Shown: positions 9,960 through 16,597 of the stretch, in pieces
Numbering within the stretch: position 1 is the stretch's first letter
Layout: every line of letters begins with the position of its first letter
Source: an uncultured beta proteobacterium
Lineage (GTDB): Bacteria > Pseudomonadota > Gammaproteobacteria > Burkholderiales > Burkholderiaceae
Direction of reading: 5' to 3'
Length of the DNA: 18,327 nt
Assembly (NCBI GenBank): GCA_903938955.1
Contig: CAJAFJ010000156.1
Coordinates: 1 to 18,327 of the forward strand
The notes under the pieces: generated by a model
What the model was told of the DNA's origin: nothing
The model's input: the letters and a program-made list of their open reading frames with translations, nothing else
Database searches by the model: none
Made by a program: the position numbers and the translations under genes

Positions 9960-10613
9960 CTAAGCCTCAATCACCAACTGGTTCACCACGCGGCTCACGC
10001 CGGGGGCGGACCAGGTAACGCCTTCGGCCGCGTTGCGCTCGGCCCACGAGTGAACGCGCCCGCTCAGGGTCACCACACTGCCGTCCACTGTGATGTCGAT
10101 GCGACGCGCTTCGCGCATGGCTTGCCGCGTCAGCGCATCCTGAATGCGGGCCGACAGATTGACAGAAATCGGCAGCGCCTTGAGCCGGATGTTGTCGGTG
10201 ATGCCCAGCACGCCTTTGAGCGGGCGGACCATGCGCTCGACGGCGCGGAGCTGAAAATTCCAGTCCAGTTCACCGCTCAGCGTGACCCAGCCTTTTTCGA
10301 CCGTGACCTTGACCCGGTCCTGCGGTATCGAGGTGTTCCAGCCCAGCACGTGCTCGACCGCCGTGGCAATTTCGGTGTCGCTACGCTGGTGAATGCCGAC
10401 CGGCACCACGTCCAACTCCAGCGCAATCGCCTTGACGCCAGCGACGCGCTCCACCGCGCGCTTGGCGGCTACTTTTTCTGAGTAGGTGTCCAGGTGCCCG
10501 CTCAGGGTCACGACCCCGGCGTGGACCGCCACACCAATACGCGCCTCCGGTACCAGCGGGTCCCATGACAACTCGGAAAGCACGTCTTTTTTCAGGTCTG
10601 AATCCGTTTTCAT
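9960..10613 (-). CDS. BON-domain protein with three BON repeats
   Basis: A 217-residue protein made of three BON units, at about 1-70, 75-145 and 148-217. Each carries the VTLSG core: GVVTLSGHLDTYSEKVAAKR, then GWVTLSGELDWNFQLRAVER, then SVVTLSGRVHSWAERNAAEG. The N-terminus (MKTDSDLKKDVLSELSWDP) has no signal peptide, so it appears cytoplasmic, unlike OsmY. BON domains are thought to bind phospholipid or other partners and are linked to osmotic and other stress. A CAGGAG ribosome site just upstream (about 10619-10624) supports the ATG. This is the first gene of the eight-gene minus-strand operon. Confidence 0.92.
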   Translation of the reverse strand: MKTDSDLKKDVLSELSWDPLVPEARIGVAVHAGVVTLSGHLDTYSEKVAAKRAVERVAGVKAIALELDVVPVGIHQRSDTEIATAVEHVLGWNTSIPQDRVKVTVEKGWVTLSGELDWNFQLRAVERMVRPLKGVLGITDNIRLKALPISVNLSARIQDALTRQAMREARRIDITVDGSVVTLSGRVHSWAERNAAEGVTWSAPGVSRVVNQLVIEA

Positions 10614-10657
10614 GGTGGCTCCTGGTAATTTCGATAGAGGGTGAAAACAAGAACTTC

Positions 10658-10698
10658 AGAATAGCCACGACCCCGCGCACCTGCTTGCGAAAAATCAA
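10658..10698 (-). promoter_or_regulatory. putative FNR/ANR-type promoter of the BON-led operon
   Basis: At 10685-10698 TTGCGAAAAATCAA matches the FNR/ANR palindrome TTGAT-N4-ATCAA at 8 of 10 positions. On the minus strand a -10-like TATTCT lies at 10663-10658. The distance from the palindrome centre (10691.5) to the hexamer centre (10660.5) is 31 bases, which fits a class II activator site centred near -41.5. The implied transcript start is near 10650, about 37 bases before the BON ATG. The fit is by eye and a chance match is possible. Confidence 0.4.
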
Positions 10699-10767
10699 GC
10701 CTGCCACGGTCTTGAAGGCGAAACTCTTCCTATAAAAAAGGGCCCACATTTTGAGTAGGAGATGCGG

Positions 10768-11391
10768 ATGTTTCAAGATAGAACGGATGCCGCGCGCCGT
10801 CTTGTGGCGCGGCTGTCGGCCTACAAGGGCCAGCACCCTTTGATCCTGGCCATTCCGCGCGGCGCGGTGCCCATGGCCAAACTGGTGGCCGACCAGCTGG
10901 GTGGTGATCTGGATGTGGTGCTGGTGCGCAAGCTGCGCGCACCGCACCAGCCCGAGCTGGCGCTGGGGTCGGTCAACGAGAGTGGCTGGACCTATGTGGC
11001 CGACTTTGCCGCACTCTATGGTGCGGACCATGAGTATCTGGAAGCCGAGAAGCTTACGCAGCTGAACACCATTCGCCGGCGCCGCGCGCAGTACACCCCG
11101 GTGCGCCCGCCGATCGACCCGGCCGGGCGCATCGTCATCGTGGTGGATGACGGCCTGGCCACCGGCGCCACCATGATCGCCGCGCTGCACGGCCTGCGGG
11201 CCGCCAAGCCGGCGCAGTTGATTTGCGCGGTGCCGGTGTCGCCGCCGGACACGCTGGTCAAGGTGGCTGAATTGGCCGACGAGGTGGTGTGTCTGGACAC
11301 GCCGCGATCTTTTCAGGCGGTCGGGCAGTTCTACCAAAACTTTCCGCAGGTGGACGACGAAGAGGTGATTGAGGTGCTGAAAAGCCCCTGA
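10768..11391 (+). CDS. phosphoribosyltransferase-fold protein
   Basis: A 207-residue type I phosphoribosyltransferase. The ribosome site TAGGAGA (10756-10762) is correctly spaced for the ATG at 10768; the ATG at 10762 overlaps that site, so the shorter start is chosen. The fold opens with HPLILAIPRGAVPMAKLVAD and VVLVRKLRAP, and the PRPP-binding loop is VIVVDDGLATGATM at about 123-136, with both acidic residues present. The C-terminus (VVCLDTPRSFQAVGQFYQNF) is typical of the stand-alone group often found with BON, CBS and dienelactone-hydrolase genes; their substrate is unknown. It is transcribed alone, divergent from the BON operon and convergent with the amr operon. Confidence 0.9.
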   Translation: MFQDRTDAARRLVARLSAYKGQHPLILAIPRGAVPMAKLVADQLGGDLDVVLVRKLRAPHQPELALGSVNESGWTYVADFAALYGADHEYLEAEKLTQLNTIRRRRAQYTPVRPPIDPAGRIVIVVDDGLATGATMIAALHGLRAAKPAQLICAVPVSPPDTLVKVAELADEVVCLDTPRSFQAVGQFYQNFPQVDDEEVIEVLKSP

Positions 11392-11416
11392 CCTCTCGGC
11401 GCGCTGTGTCGGCGCT

Positions 11417-12064
11417 TCAGGTCGTCAGGTAGTGGCTGAACCAGGCGGTGGCTTGCCGCGCTACCTCTTGCAGTGCACCCGGTTCTTCAAACAAGTGGGT
11501 GGCGCCCGGAACAATGATCATCTCCTTGGCGCAGGGCAGCAGGGTGTAGGCCCGTTGGTTGAGCTCCAGCACCTCCTCATCCCGGCCGCCCACCAGCAGC
11601 AAGGTGGGCGCGCACACTTTGGTCAGGTCATGGGCGCCGGCCAGGTCCGGGCGACCGCCGCGCGAGACCACGGCCCCAATGTCGCGGCCCAGGGCGGCAG
11701 CGGCCTGCAGGGCCGCCGCCGCGCCGGTGCTGGCGCCAAAGTAGCCCAGCAGCAGGGTTTGGGTGGCCGGGTGCAGCTTGACCCAGTGGGTGGCGACCAG
11801 CAGGCGGTGCGTCAGCAACGCAATGTCAAACCGGGTCTGGTAGTCGAGGTCTTCTGCCACGGTGAGCAGGTCGAGCAGCAGCGTGCCAATGCCTTGCTCG
11901 CGCAGCATTCGCGCCACAAAATTGTTGCGCGGGCTGTGGCGGCTGCTGCCACTGCCATGGGCAAACAGCACCAGGCCCCGGGCATCGGCCGGGAGCTCCA
12001 GCATGCCTTCGACATAGATGCCGTCAATGGGCAGGCTCACAAGTTGGTTCAGGGCAGGGTTCAC
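11417..12064 (-). CDS. alpha/beta hydrolase, dienelactone-hydrolase family
   Basis: A 215-residue protein starting at GTG 12064. This start is chosen because AAGGAG lies four bases upstream on the minus strand and because family homology begins right there (NQLVSLPIDGIYVEGMLELP). The frame is open far upstream to 12445, but that extension is Arg/His-rich shadow sequence over amrS. Catalytic parts are visible: FAHGSGSSRHSPRN after the first strand, nucleophile Ser in GYFGASTG, acid in LLLVGGRDEEV and His in PGATHLFEE. It lies 20 bases after amrS and should be the last gene of the amr operon. Substrate unknown. Confidence 0.88.
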   Translation of the reverse strand: MNPALNQLVSLPIDGIYVEGMLELPADARGLVLFAHGSGSSRHSPRNNFVARMLREQGIGTLLLDLLTVAEDLDYQTRFDIALLTHRLLVATHWVKLHPATQTLLLGYFGASTGAAAALQAAAALGRDIGAVVSRGGRPDLAGAHDLTKVCAPTLLLVGGRDEEVLELNQRAYTLLPCAKEMIIVPGATHLFEEPGALQEVARQATAWFSHYLTT

Positions 12065-12084
12065 GGGGCTCCTTGTCAGGTCGG

Positions 12085-13164
12085 TCAGGTGGCAATCGAG
12101 ATCGGAAAACGCCGACGCCCGAAGTGGCCGGCCTGGGCGTCGAAGCGGCCCGCCAGCGCCACGCCGCAGTCGGGGCAGGCGCCTGCTGCGGTGAGCCGGT
12201 AGTGCTTGATCTGGTACCAGTCTCGCACGATCAGCGGCGCCTGGCAATGCGGGCAAAAAGTGGTGTCGCCTTCGCTGTGATGGATGTTGCCGGTGTAGAC
12301 ATGGTGCAGCCCTTCTTGCAGCGCCAGCGTGCGGGCGCGCACCAGCGTGGTGGCTGGCGTGGCAGGCACGTCCGGCATTTTGTAGTCGGGGTGAAAGGCC
12401 GAGAAGTGCAGCGGCACATCGGGGCCGAGTTCTTTCATGACCCACTGGCTCAGCGCAGTGATTTCAGCGCTGCTGTCGTTGTGGCCGGGGATGAGCAGCG
12501 TGGTGATCTCCAGCCAGACATCGGTTTCGTGCTTGATGTAGACCAGCGTGTCGAGCACCGGCTGCAAGTGCGCGCTGGTGAGCTTGAAATAGAAGTCCTC
12601 GGTGAAGGCTTTCAGGTCGACATTGGCGGCGTCCATCTTGGCGTAGAAATCGCGCCGGGGCTGGTCGTGCATATAGCCGGCGGTGACCGCCACGGTGTGC
12701 ACGCCGCGCGCACGGCAGGCATCGGCCGCGTCCATCGCGTACTCGACAAAAATGACCGGGTCGTTGTAGGTAAACGCCACGCTCTTGCAGTTGTGTTTGA
12801 CGGCGGCCAGGGCAATCGCCTCGGGCGAGGCCTGGTCCATCAATTGGTCCATGTCGCGCGACTTGCTGATGTCCCAGTTCTGGCAAAACTTGCAGGTCAG
12901 ATTGCAGCCTGCCGTGCCAAACGACAGCACGCTGCTGCCGGGGTAGAAATGGTTCAGCGGCTTCTTCTCGATCGGGTCAATGCAAAAGCCCGACGAGCGG
13001 CCGTAGGTGGCCAAAATGATTTTCTCGCCGATGCGCTGGCGCACAAAACAGGCGCCGCGCTGGCCGTCGTGCAGGCGGCAGTCACGCGGGCACACATCGC
13101 ATTGCAGGCGCCCATCGTCCAGACGATGCCAATAGCGGGCGGGGTAGAGGGTGTCTTGCATCAC
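12085..13164 (-). CDS. amrS: AmmeMemoRadiSam system radical SAM enzyme
   Basis: A 359-residue radical SAM protein. The 4Fe-4S motif is CNLTCKFC (Cys87, Cys91, Cys94), in the context SFGTAGCNLTCKFCQNWDIS typical of AmrS. A separate N-terminal cysteine set lies at residues 22, 25, 29 and 39. A C-terminal zinc-ribbon-like pair is at Cys304/Cys307 and Cys330/Cys333. The enzyme should use S-adenosylmethionine to start radical chemistry and is expected to be oxygen-sensitive; its substrate is, to my knowledge, not settled. Its ATG overlaps the amrA stop by four bases (ATGA), so the two are translationally coupled. Confidence 0.94.
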   Translation of the reverse strand: MMQDTLYPARYWHRLDDGRLQCDVCPRDCRLHDGQRGACFVRQRIGEKIILATYGRSSGFCIDPIEKKPLNHFYPGSSVLSFGTAGCNLTCKFCQNWDISKSRDMDQLMDQASPEAIALAAVKHNCKSVAFTYNDPVIFVEYAMDAADACRARGVHTVAVTAGYMHDQPRRDFYAKMDAANVDLKAFTEDFYFKLTSAHLQPVLDTLVYIKHETDVWLEITTLLIPGHNDSSAEITALSQWVMKELGPDVPLHFSAFHPDYKMPDVPATPATTLVRARTLALQEGLHHVYTGNIHHSEGDTTFCPHCQAPLIVRDWYQIKHYRLTAAGACPDCGVALAGRFDAQAGHFGRRRFPISIAT

Positions 13165-13757
13165 GTCACCTCAAGTTCTTGCCATTTGCGCACGGTGTAG
13201 CGCTGCAGTCGCAGGCCTTCGGTCCAAAAATTGGGCGGCAGCCCGGCCTTGTATTTGAGGTGCGCCATGAACTCGGCCACGCTCGGTAATTGTTCCCACA
13301 CCTGCGGCAAAAAAGTGCTGCTGTAGCGCTGGTACTGCAGCACCACGCCGTCAATACCGGGCCTGAGCTGGGCCAGTGCCTGGGCTTCGGTGTCAAACGC
13401 CAGCGGCTGCATGGCCGACAGCACAGACACTTCAATCCGGGTGATCGCCAGCTCGGCCGGGGCCAGTGGCGCAAAGCGCGGGTCTTGCAGCGCCGCCGCC
13501 ACCGCGTTGGCCTTGACATCGGCCAACAGCGTGCGCCGCGCCAGCAGCGAGCCAATGCAGCCGCGCAGTTGTCCCTGCTGGTTCAGCGTGACAAAACAGG
13601 CGCCCCATGCTTGCAGCAGGTCGGCCGACTCGTCCACCGCCGCCGCCTGCGGCAGGTCCAGGGCTTGCGCAATCGCGTTGCGGGCCAGGGCCAGCAAGGT
13701 CGGGCCGGGGTCTGACGCCACCGGCGCTGGCAAAGGGGGGCTGGCATCAGCGCTCAT
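13161..13757 (-). CDS. amrA: AmmeMemoRadiSam system protein A (AMMECR1 family)
   Basis: A 198-residue protein from the ATG at 13757, which overlaps the end of amrB by 11 bases. The longer open frame to 13880 is Pro/Arg-rich sequence antiphase to amrB and was dropped. The AMMECR1 signature LRGCIGSL lies at 64-71, followed by DVKANAVAAALQDPRFAPL and ELAITRIEVSVLS. Human AMMECR1 is the named relative; no enzyme activity is established for the family. The genomic partnership with Memo-like and radical SAM proteins is the main clue to its role. The order amrB-amrA-amrS here is compact and all three genes are intact. Confidence 0.94.
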   Translation of the reverse strand: MSADASPPLPAPVASDPGPTLLALARNAIAQALDLPQAAAVDESADLLQAWGACFVTLNQQGQLRGCIGSLLARRTLLADVKANAVAAALQDPRFAPLAPAELAITRIEVSVLSAMQPLAFDTEAQALAQLRPGIDGVVLQYQRYSSTFLPQVWEQLPSVAEFMAHLKYKAGLPPNFWTEGLRLQRYTVRKWQELEVT

Positions 13758-14562
13758 GCTCGGCACCAGGGGTGAAGGCAAAGGCGGCATAGCCCACCAC
13801 GCGCTCCTTGTTGCCCGCCGTGTCGCCGGAGTTGCAGGCGCCCAGCAGGTGGGCTTGCAAACCGTGCTGGCGTGCGGCACGTAACAGGCCGTTGATGGGG
13901 GTGCCGCCGCAGGCTTGCTGGTGGCTCAGGCTGGCATCAAGGTGCAGAATGCGCAGCACGGTGTCCTGGTCCAACGCCTGCGCCTCGCGGTAGTGCAAGA
14001 AGTGCGACAGGTCGGAGCTGACCACAATCAGCGTCTCGGGCCCGCCCCACAGCCGGTTCAGCACCTGCGCCACTTCAGCCGGTGTGGCGTCGCCCACGGC
14101 CAGTGGCACCAGCTTGAAGTCGGTCAGCGCCTGCTGCAAAAAGGGCAGTTGCACCTCCAGCGAATGCTCGGGGGCATGGGCGGCGCGGTTCACCACCACC
14201 TGCGGCAGATCGGCCAGCGCGATGATGGCGGCCTGGTCCATCTCAATGTCACCCAGCGGGGTGGCAAACGAGTCAACCCCCGGCAAGGCCAGGCCCCGCA
14301 CCGGCACGCGGTGCACCGGCCCCAGCAACACCACGCGCGCGATGATGTCGCGCACACCGGCCAGACATGCATAGGCCATGGCCGCCGTCGAGCCGGAGTA
14401 GATGTAACCCGCGTGCGGCACGATGAGCGCTTTGGGTGCCGGGAGGGGGTTGCCCGTGACCGGACGCGCCATGGCCAGCATGGCGCGCACATCGTGGGCC
14501 AAATCAGGCGCCAGCCCCGGATAAAAGGCGCCAGCGACAGCGGGTTGACGGACTTGGTGCAT
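13747..14562 (-). CDS. amrB: AmmeMemoRadiSam system protein B (Memo family)
   Basis: A 271-residue Memo-like protein. The start MHQVRQPAVAGAFYPG is the usual N-terminus and AGGAGGT at 14569-14575 is an excellent ribosome site. Candidate metal ligands are His50 in IVPHAGYIYSG and His84 in LLGPVHRVPVRG. The conserved tail GACNSGDTAGNKERVVGYAA is present. Memo proteins share the fold of LigB-type extradiol dioxygenases, but the reaction is not established. It is the first gene of the amrB-amrA-amrS-hydrolase operon. Its upstream region is made of repeat and gene remnants rather than an ordinary intergenic spacer. Confidence 0.94.
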   Translation of the reverse strand: MHQVRQPAVAGAFYPGLAPDLAHDVRAMLAMARPVTGNPLPAPKALIVPHAGYIYSGSTAAMAYACLAGVRDIIARVVLLGPVHRVPVRGLALPGVDSFATPLGDIEMDQAAIIALADLPQVVVNRAAHAPEHSLEVQLPFLQQALTDFKLVPLAVGDATPAEVAQVLNRLWGGPETLIVVSSDLSHFLHYREAQALDQDTVLRILHLDASLSHQQACGGTPINGLLRAARQHGLQAHLLGACNSGDTAGNKERVVGYAAFAFTPGAEHER

Positions 14563-14596
14563 GGAAGAACCTCCTGCGCACAGCTTAGTGTTGCAG

Positions 14597-14714
14597 CGTA
14601 CAGGCTGATTTGCTGTTTATCAAGCGCGGGCTGGTGCGCCAGCGGGTCGTAGAGGTCGGCCAGCGACTGGGTGGCGTCCACAGCCCTGGCATCAAGCACC
14701 ACTTTCGCTGCACT
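14597..14714 (-). pseudogene. short remnant resembling the C-terminal region of an MmeI-like DNA methyltransferase
   Basis: Read on the minus strand from 14714 the frame gives SAAKVVLDARAVDATQSLAD, then LYDPL, then AHQPALDK. From memory, large type IIG/MmeI-like (COG1002) methyltransferases carry a stretch of the form VLDARA-x(n)-SLADLYDPLTMPPELLKAHQALD. The same blocks appear here in the same order, with about eight residues missing between DPL and AHQ. No methyltransferase catalytic motifs are present. It is therefore probably a decayed fragment, not a gene. The match is by recall and the fragment is short. Confidence 0.45.
14610..14623. promoter_or_regulatory. FNR/ANR-like palindrome upstream of amrB
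   Basis: TTGCTGTTTATCAA matches TTGAT-N4-ATCAA at 9 of 10 positions. Its centre (14616.5) is 54 bases before the amrB ATG. A poor -10-like TAAGCT on the minus strand is at the right distance, but the implied transcript would begin inside the ribosome site. The site also lies within the methyltransferase-like remnant, so it could be accidental. Confidence 0.3.
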
Positions 14715-14734
14715 ATTGATAGCGCCTTGTGCAT

Positions 14735-14862
14735 GTGAGTGTGATCAACCAAATTGAGGGGCCAATCAACACACTTCGTGATGGGCAGGATCAGGTGAAA
14801 TTTCCGCGCCAAGTTGGGTGAACGCCCGCTACAGAGCGGGATGGATTTCGGCAGTGCAGCGT
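14735..14862 (-). repeat. repeat copy B, right end of the accessory block (inverted with respect to copy A)
   Basis: The reverse complement of this stretch aligns with 3441-3595 from ACGCTGCAC to ACTCAC. It differs by scattered substitutions and lacks the extra ~27 bases present in copy A. The pair is in inverted orientation, about 11.1 kb apart. On the plus strand it contains a perfect small hairpin, CCCGCT-ACAG-AGCGGG at 14825-14840, whose equivalent in copy A is imperfect. No T-run follows, so it is not a standard terminator. Confidence 0.88.
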
Positions 14863-15018
14863 CTGCGGGTCTTCGCGACCGACCGCTTCCCGACAACTCA
14901 GCACTGTACCTGTCAGAAGACGTTCGCGAATTCAGTTCCGGTGCCAAGCTGGCTATAAATCATTCAATGCCTTGGCCAGATCATGGACGTTCAAATGCGC
15001 AGTGAGGCAGCCAGAATG

Positions 15019-16509
15019 TCATGTCGTCTTGCTCCAGGCTGATATTAAGCCGCTCAAGATGTGTATCCCCTGTTTAATCTGCTCTACTGTGAGGCTGGCA
15101 TAGCCAAGGATGAATCCGGCTGGTTGGTGTTGTATCGTTGATGCTGGTCTGGCAAACAGTGTCGAAACTGGATAGATACCGACACCTGCCTCGCGGGCAA
15201 TAGCCACCAAAATCGGTTCATCTTGGGCGTGCAAAAACGGCAACCACAGCACCACATGCAGCCCTGCGGCCGTGCCGCCGACCTGTGCATCCTTTGGAAG
15301 ATACCGTGCAACGGCATCCAGCAGGGCCGCACGGCGGCGCTCATTTTCTCGACGCATGCGTCGTACATGGCGTTCATAGGTGCCGCTCTCAATCAATGAC
15401 GCCAGCACGCGCTGCTCCAGCACCGGCGCATGGCGGTCGGTCAGGCGCTTGGCTTGCCGGAACACTGCCACCAGTTCAGGCGGAAGCACCAGATAACCGA
15501 GGCGTAATTGAGGTGACAAGGCCTTGGAGAAGGTGCCGACATAAATCACCCGGCCGTCACTGTCCATCGCCTGCAGCGCATCAATCGGGCGCTGTCCGTA
15601 TCGAAATTCACCGTCATAGTCGTCTTCCACAATCCAGGCGTTGTGGCATCGCGCCCATTGCAGCAGCTCCTGGCGTCGTGTGATCGGAAGAACACCGCCC
15701 AAAGGGAACTGGTGTGACGGCGTTACATAGACCAGGCGGACATGCTCGCCATGAGGCAGGCTGCTGGTATCCAGTCCATGTGCATCCACAGTCGTTGGCA
15801 GACAGCGTGCGCCTGTCGCCTCAAAACAGTGTCGTGCCATCAAGTAGCCAGGGTCTTCAAACACAAAAGCATCGTCGGCATCTAGTAGCACCCTGGCACA
15901 CAAATCAATGGCCTGTTGGGATCCGTGCACCACCAGGATCTGTTCTGCCTCACAAACCAGACCCCGGGCGCGCCGCAGATATCCCTGGAGTGTCGTCCGC
16001 AGTGACGCTTCGCCCTCCGGCGCGGCGTAGTACAAGCGTTGTTGCATTCGCAATAGTTCAGACTGGTAAGTCCGTCGCCAGGCCCGTGTTGGGAAGTCCC
16101 GATAGGCCACCGCGCCATACAGAAAGTCGAAGCGAGCCGGATCAGATTGCGGTAGCGCAGGCATGCCCATGTTCTGCAGGCGGTGGCCAAATGTGGACAA
16201 CACGGGTTCAGTGCTGGTGCGGCGCTTGGCAGGCAACTCGGATGATTCAGGTTCCATCCGTGGCTTGGCCACTGTGGCCACCCTCCCTGTGGATGTGACC
16301 AGATACCCCTCGGCGGCAAGCTGTTCATAGGCCGCAGTGACCGTCGTTCGCGACACCGCCATCTCTGCAGCAAGGCCTCGCGTTGACGCTACCGGCGTGC
16401 CTGGTGACAAGGTGCCGTCTGCCATCTGAGCACGCAGCATGTCATAGATCAAGCGCCCGGCACCGGTAGCGCCGCGCCGACGACGGATTGGTGTTTGTAA
16501 CTGGACCAT
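15019..16509 (-). CDS. MocR/PdxR-type regulator (GntR-HTH fused to aminotransferase domain)
   Basis: A 496-residue protein of normal MocR length. Residues 15-80 are a GntR winged helix (LIYDMLRAQMADGTLSPGTP, then VSRTTVTAAYEQLAAEGYL). Residues from about 125 are a fold-type I PLP domain with FEDPGYLMAR, YVTPSHQFPLGG, IVEDDYDGEFRY and the PLP lysine Lys329 in VGTFSKALSPQLRLGYL. Such proteins use the domain to sense PLP or an amino compound. It is divergent from the PaiB-like gene, which it probably controls. No ribosome site precedes the ATG: the bases are GTATTTTATTT, so the message may be leaderless. Confidence 0.93.
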   Translation of the reverse strand: MVQLQTPIRRRRGATGAGRLIYDMLRAQMADGTLSPGTPVASTRGLAAEMAVSRTTVTAAYEQLAAEGYLVTSTGRVATVAKPRMEPESSELPAKRRTSTEPVLSTFGHRLQNMGMPALPQSDPARFDFLYGAVAYRDFPTRAWRRTYQSELLRMQQRLYYAAPEGEASLRTTLQGYLRRARGLVCEAEQILVVHGSQQAIDLCARVLLDADDAFVFEDPGYLMARHCFEATGARCLPTTVDAHGLDTSSLPHGEHVRLVYVTPSHQFPLGGVLPITRRQELLQWARCHNAWIVEDDYDGEFRYGQRPIDALQAMDSDGRVIYVGTFSKALSPQLRLGYLVLPPELVAVFRQAKRLTDRHAPVLEQRVLASLIESGTYERHVRRMRRENERRRAALLDAVARYLPKDAQVGGTAAGLHVVLWLPFLHAQDEPILVAIAREAGVGIYPVSTLFARPASTIQHQPAGFILGYASLTVEQIKQGIHILSGLISAWSKTT

Positions 16510-16520
16510 AAATAAAATAC

Positions 16521-16550
16521 AAAACTGGTTCTTCTCATTGTGCCGGTTTT
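16521..16550. promoter_or_regulatory. putative MocR operator in the divergent promoter region
   Basis: AAAACTGG (16521-16528) and CCGGTTTT (16543-16550) form an inverted repeat, 7 of 8 positions complementary, with a 14-base spacer; the half-site centres are 22 bases apart, about two helical turns. It lies in the 88-base gap between the divergent regulator and PaiB-like genes. A -10-like TATTTT for the regulator lies at 16519-16514 on the minus strand, directly next to this site. Confidence 0.45.
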
Positions 16551-16597
16551 GAGTGACAGTAGCGAAGAGTTCATCTTTTTCTACTTAAACACCCTCT

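Larger units (their letters stand above)
14563..15018. other. 456-base gene-free stretch at the right end of the accessory block
   Basis: No convincing complete gene. From left to right it holds the amrB ribosome site, an FNR-like palindrome, a methyltransferase-like remnant, repeat copy B (14735-14862), and about 155 bases (14863-15018) in which nothing was recognised. A minus-strand open frame from 14947 to 14585 runs through the repeat and is taken as spurious. Confidence 0.8.

Noticed and set aside
10711..10736. TTGAAG and TATAAA as a plus-strand promoter for the phosphoribosyltransferase
   Set aside because: The spacer is only 13 bases, too short for a sigma-70 promoter, although the TATAAA alone may be used.
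12065..12445. 127-codon upstream extension of the alpha/beta hydrolase frame
   Set aside because: The extension is Arg/His/Ala-rich and lies over amrS. The GTG at 12064 has AAGGAG four bases upstream and coincides with the start of family similarity.
14585..14947. Minus-strand open frame of 120 codons containing SGRSPNLARK
   Set aside because: The same peptide (YSGRSPNLARK) also appears by translating repeat copy A on the plus strand at the other end of the block. The frame is a by-product of the repeat, spans several unrelated pieces and has no ribosome site, so it is not annotated as a gene.
14953..15018. In-frame continuation of about 21 codons after the MocR stop, ending NVHDLAKALNDL before a TAG
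   Set aside because: It looks protein-like, but the MocR protein is full length without it and a stretch this short without stops is expected by chance.
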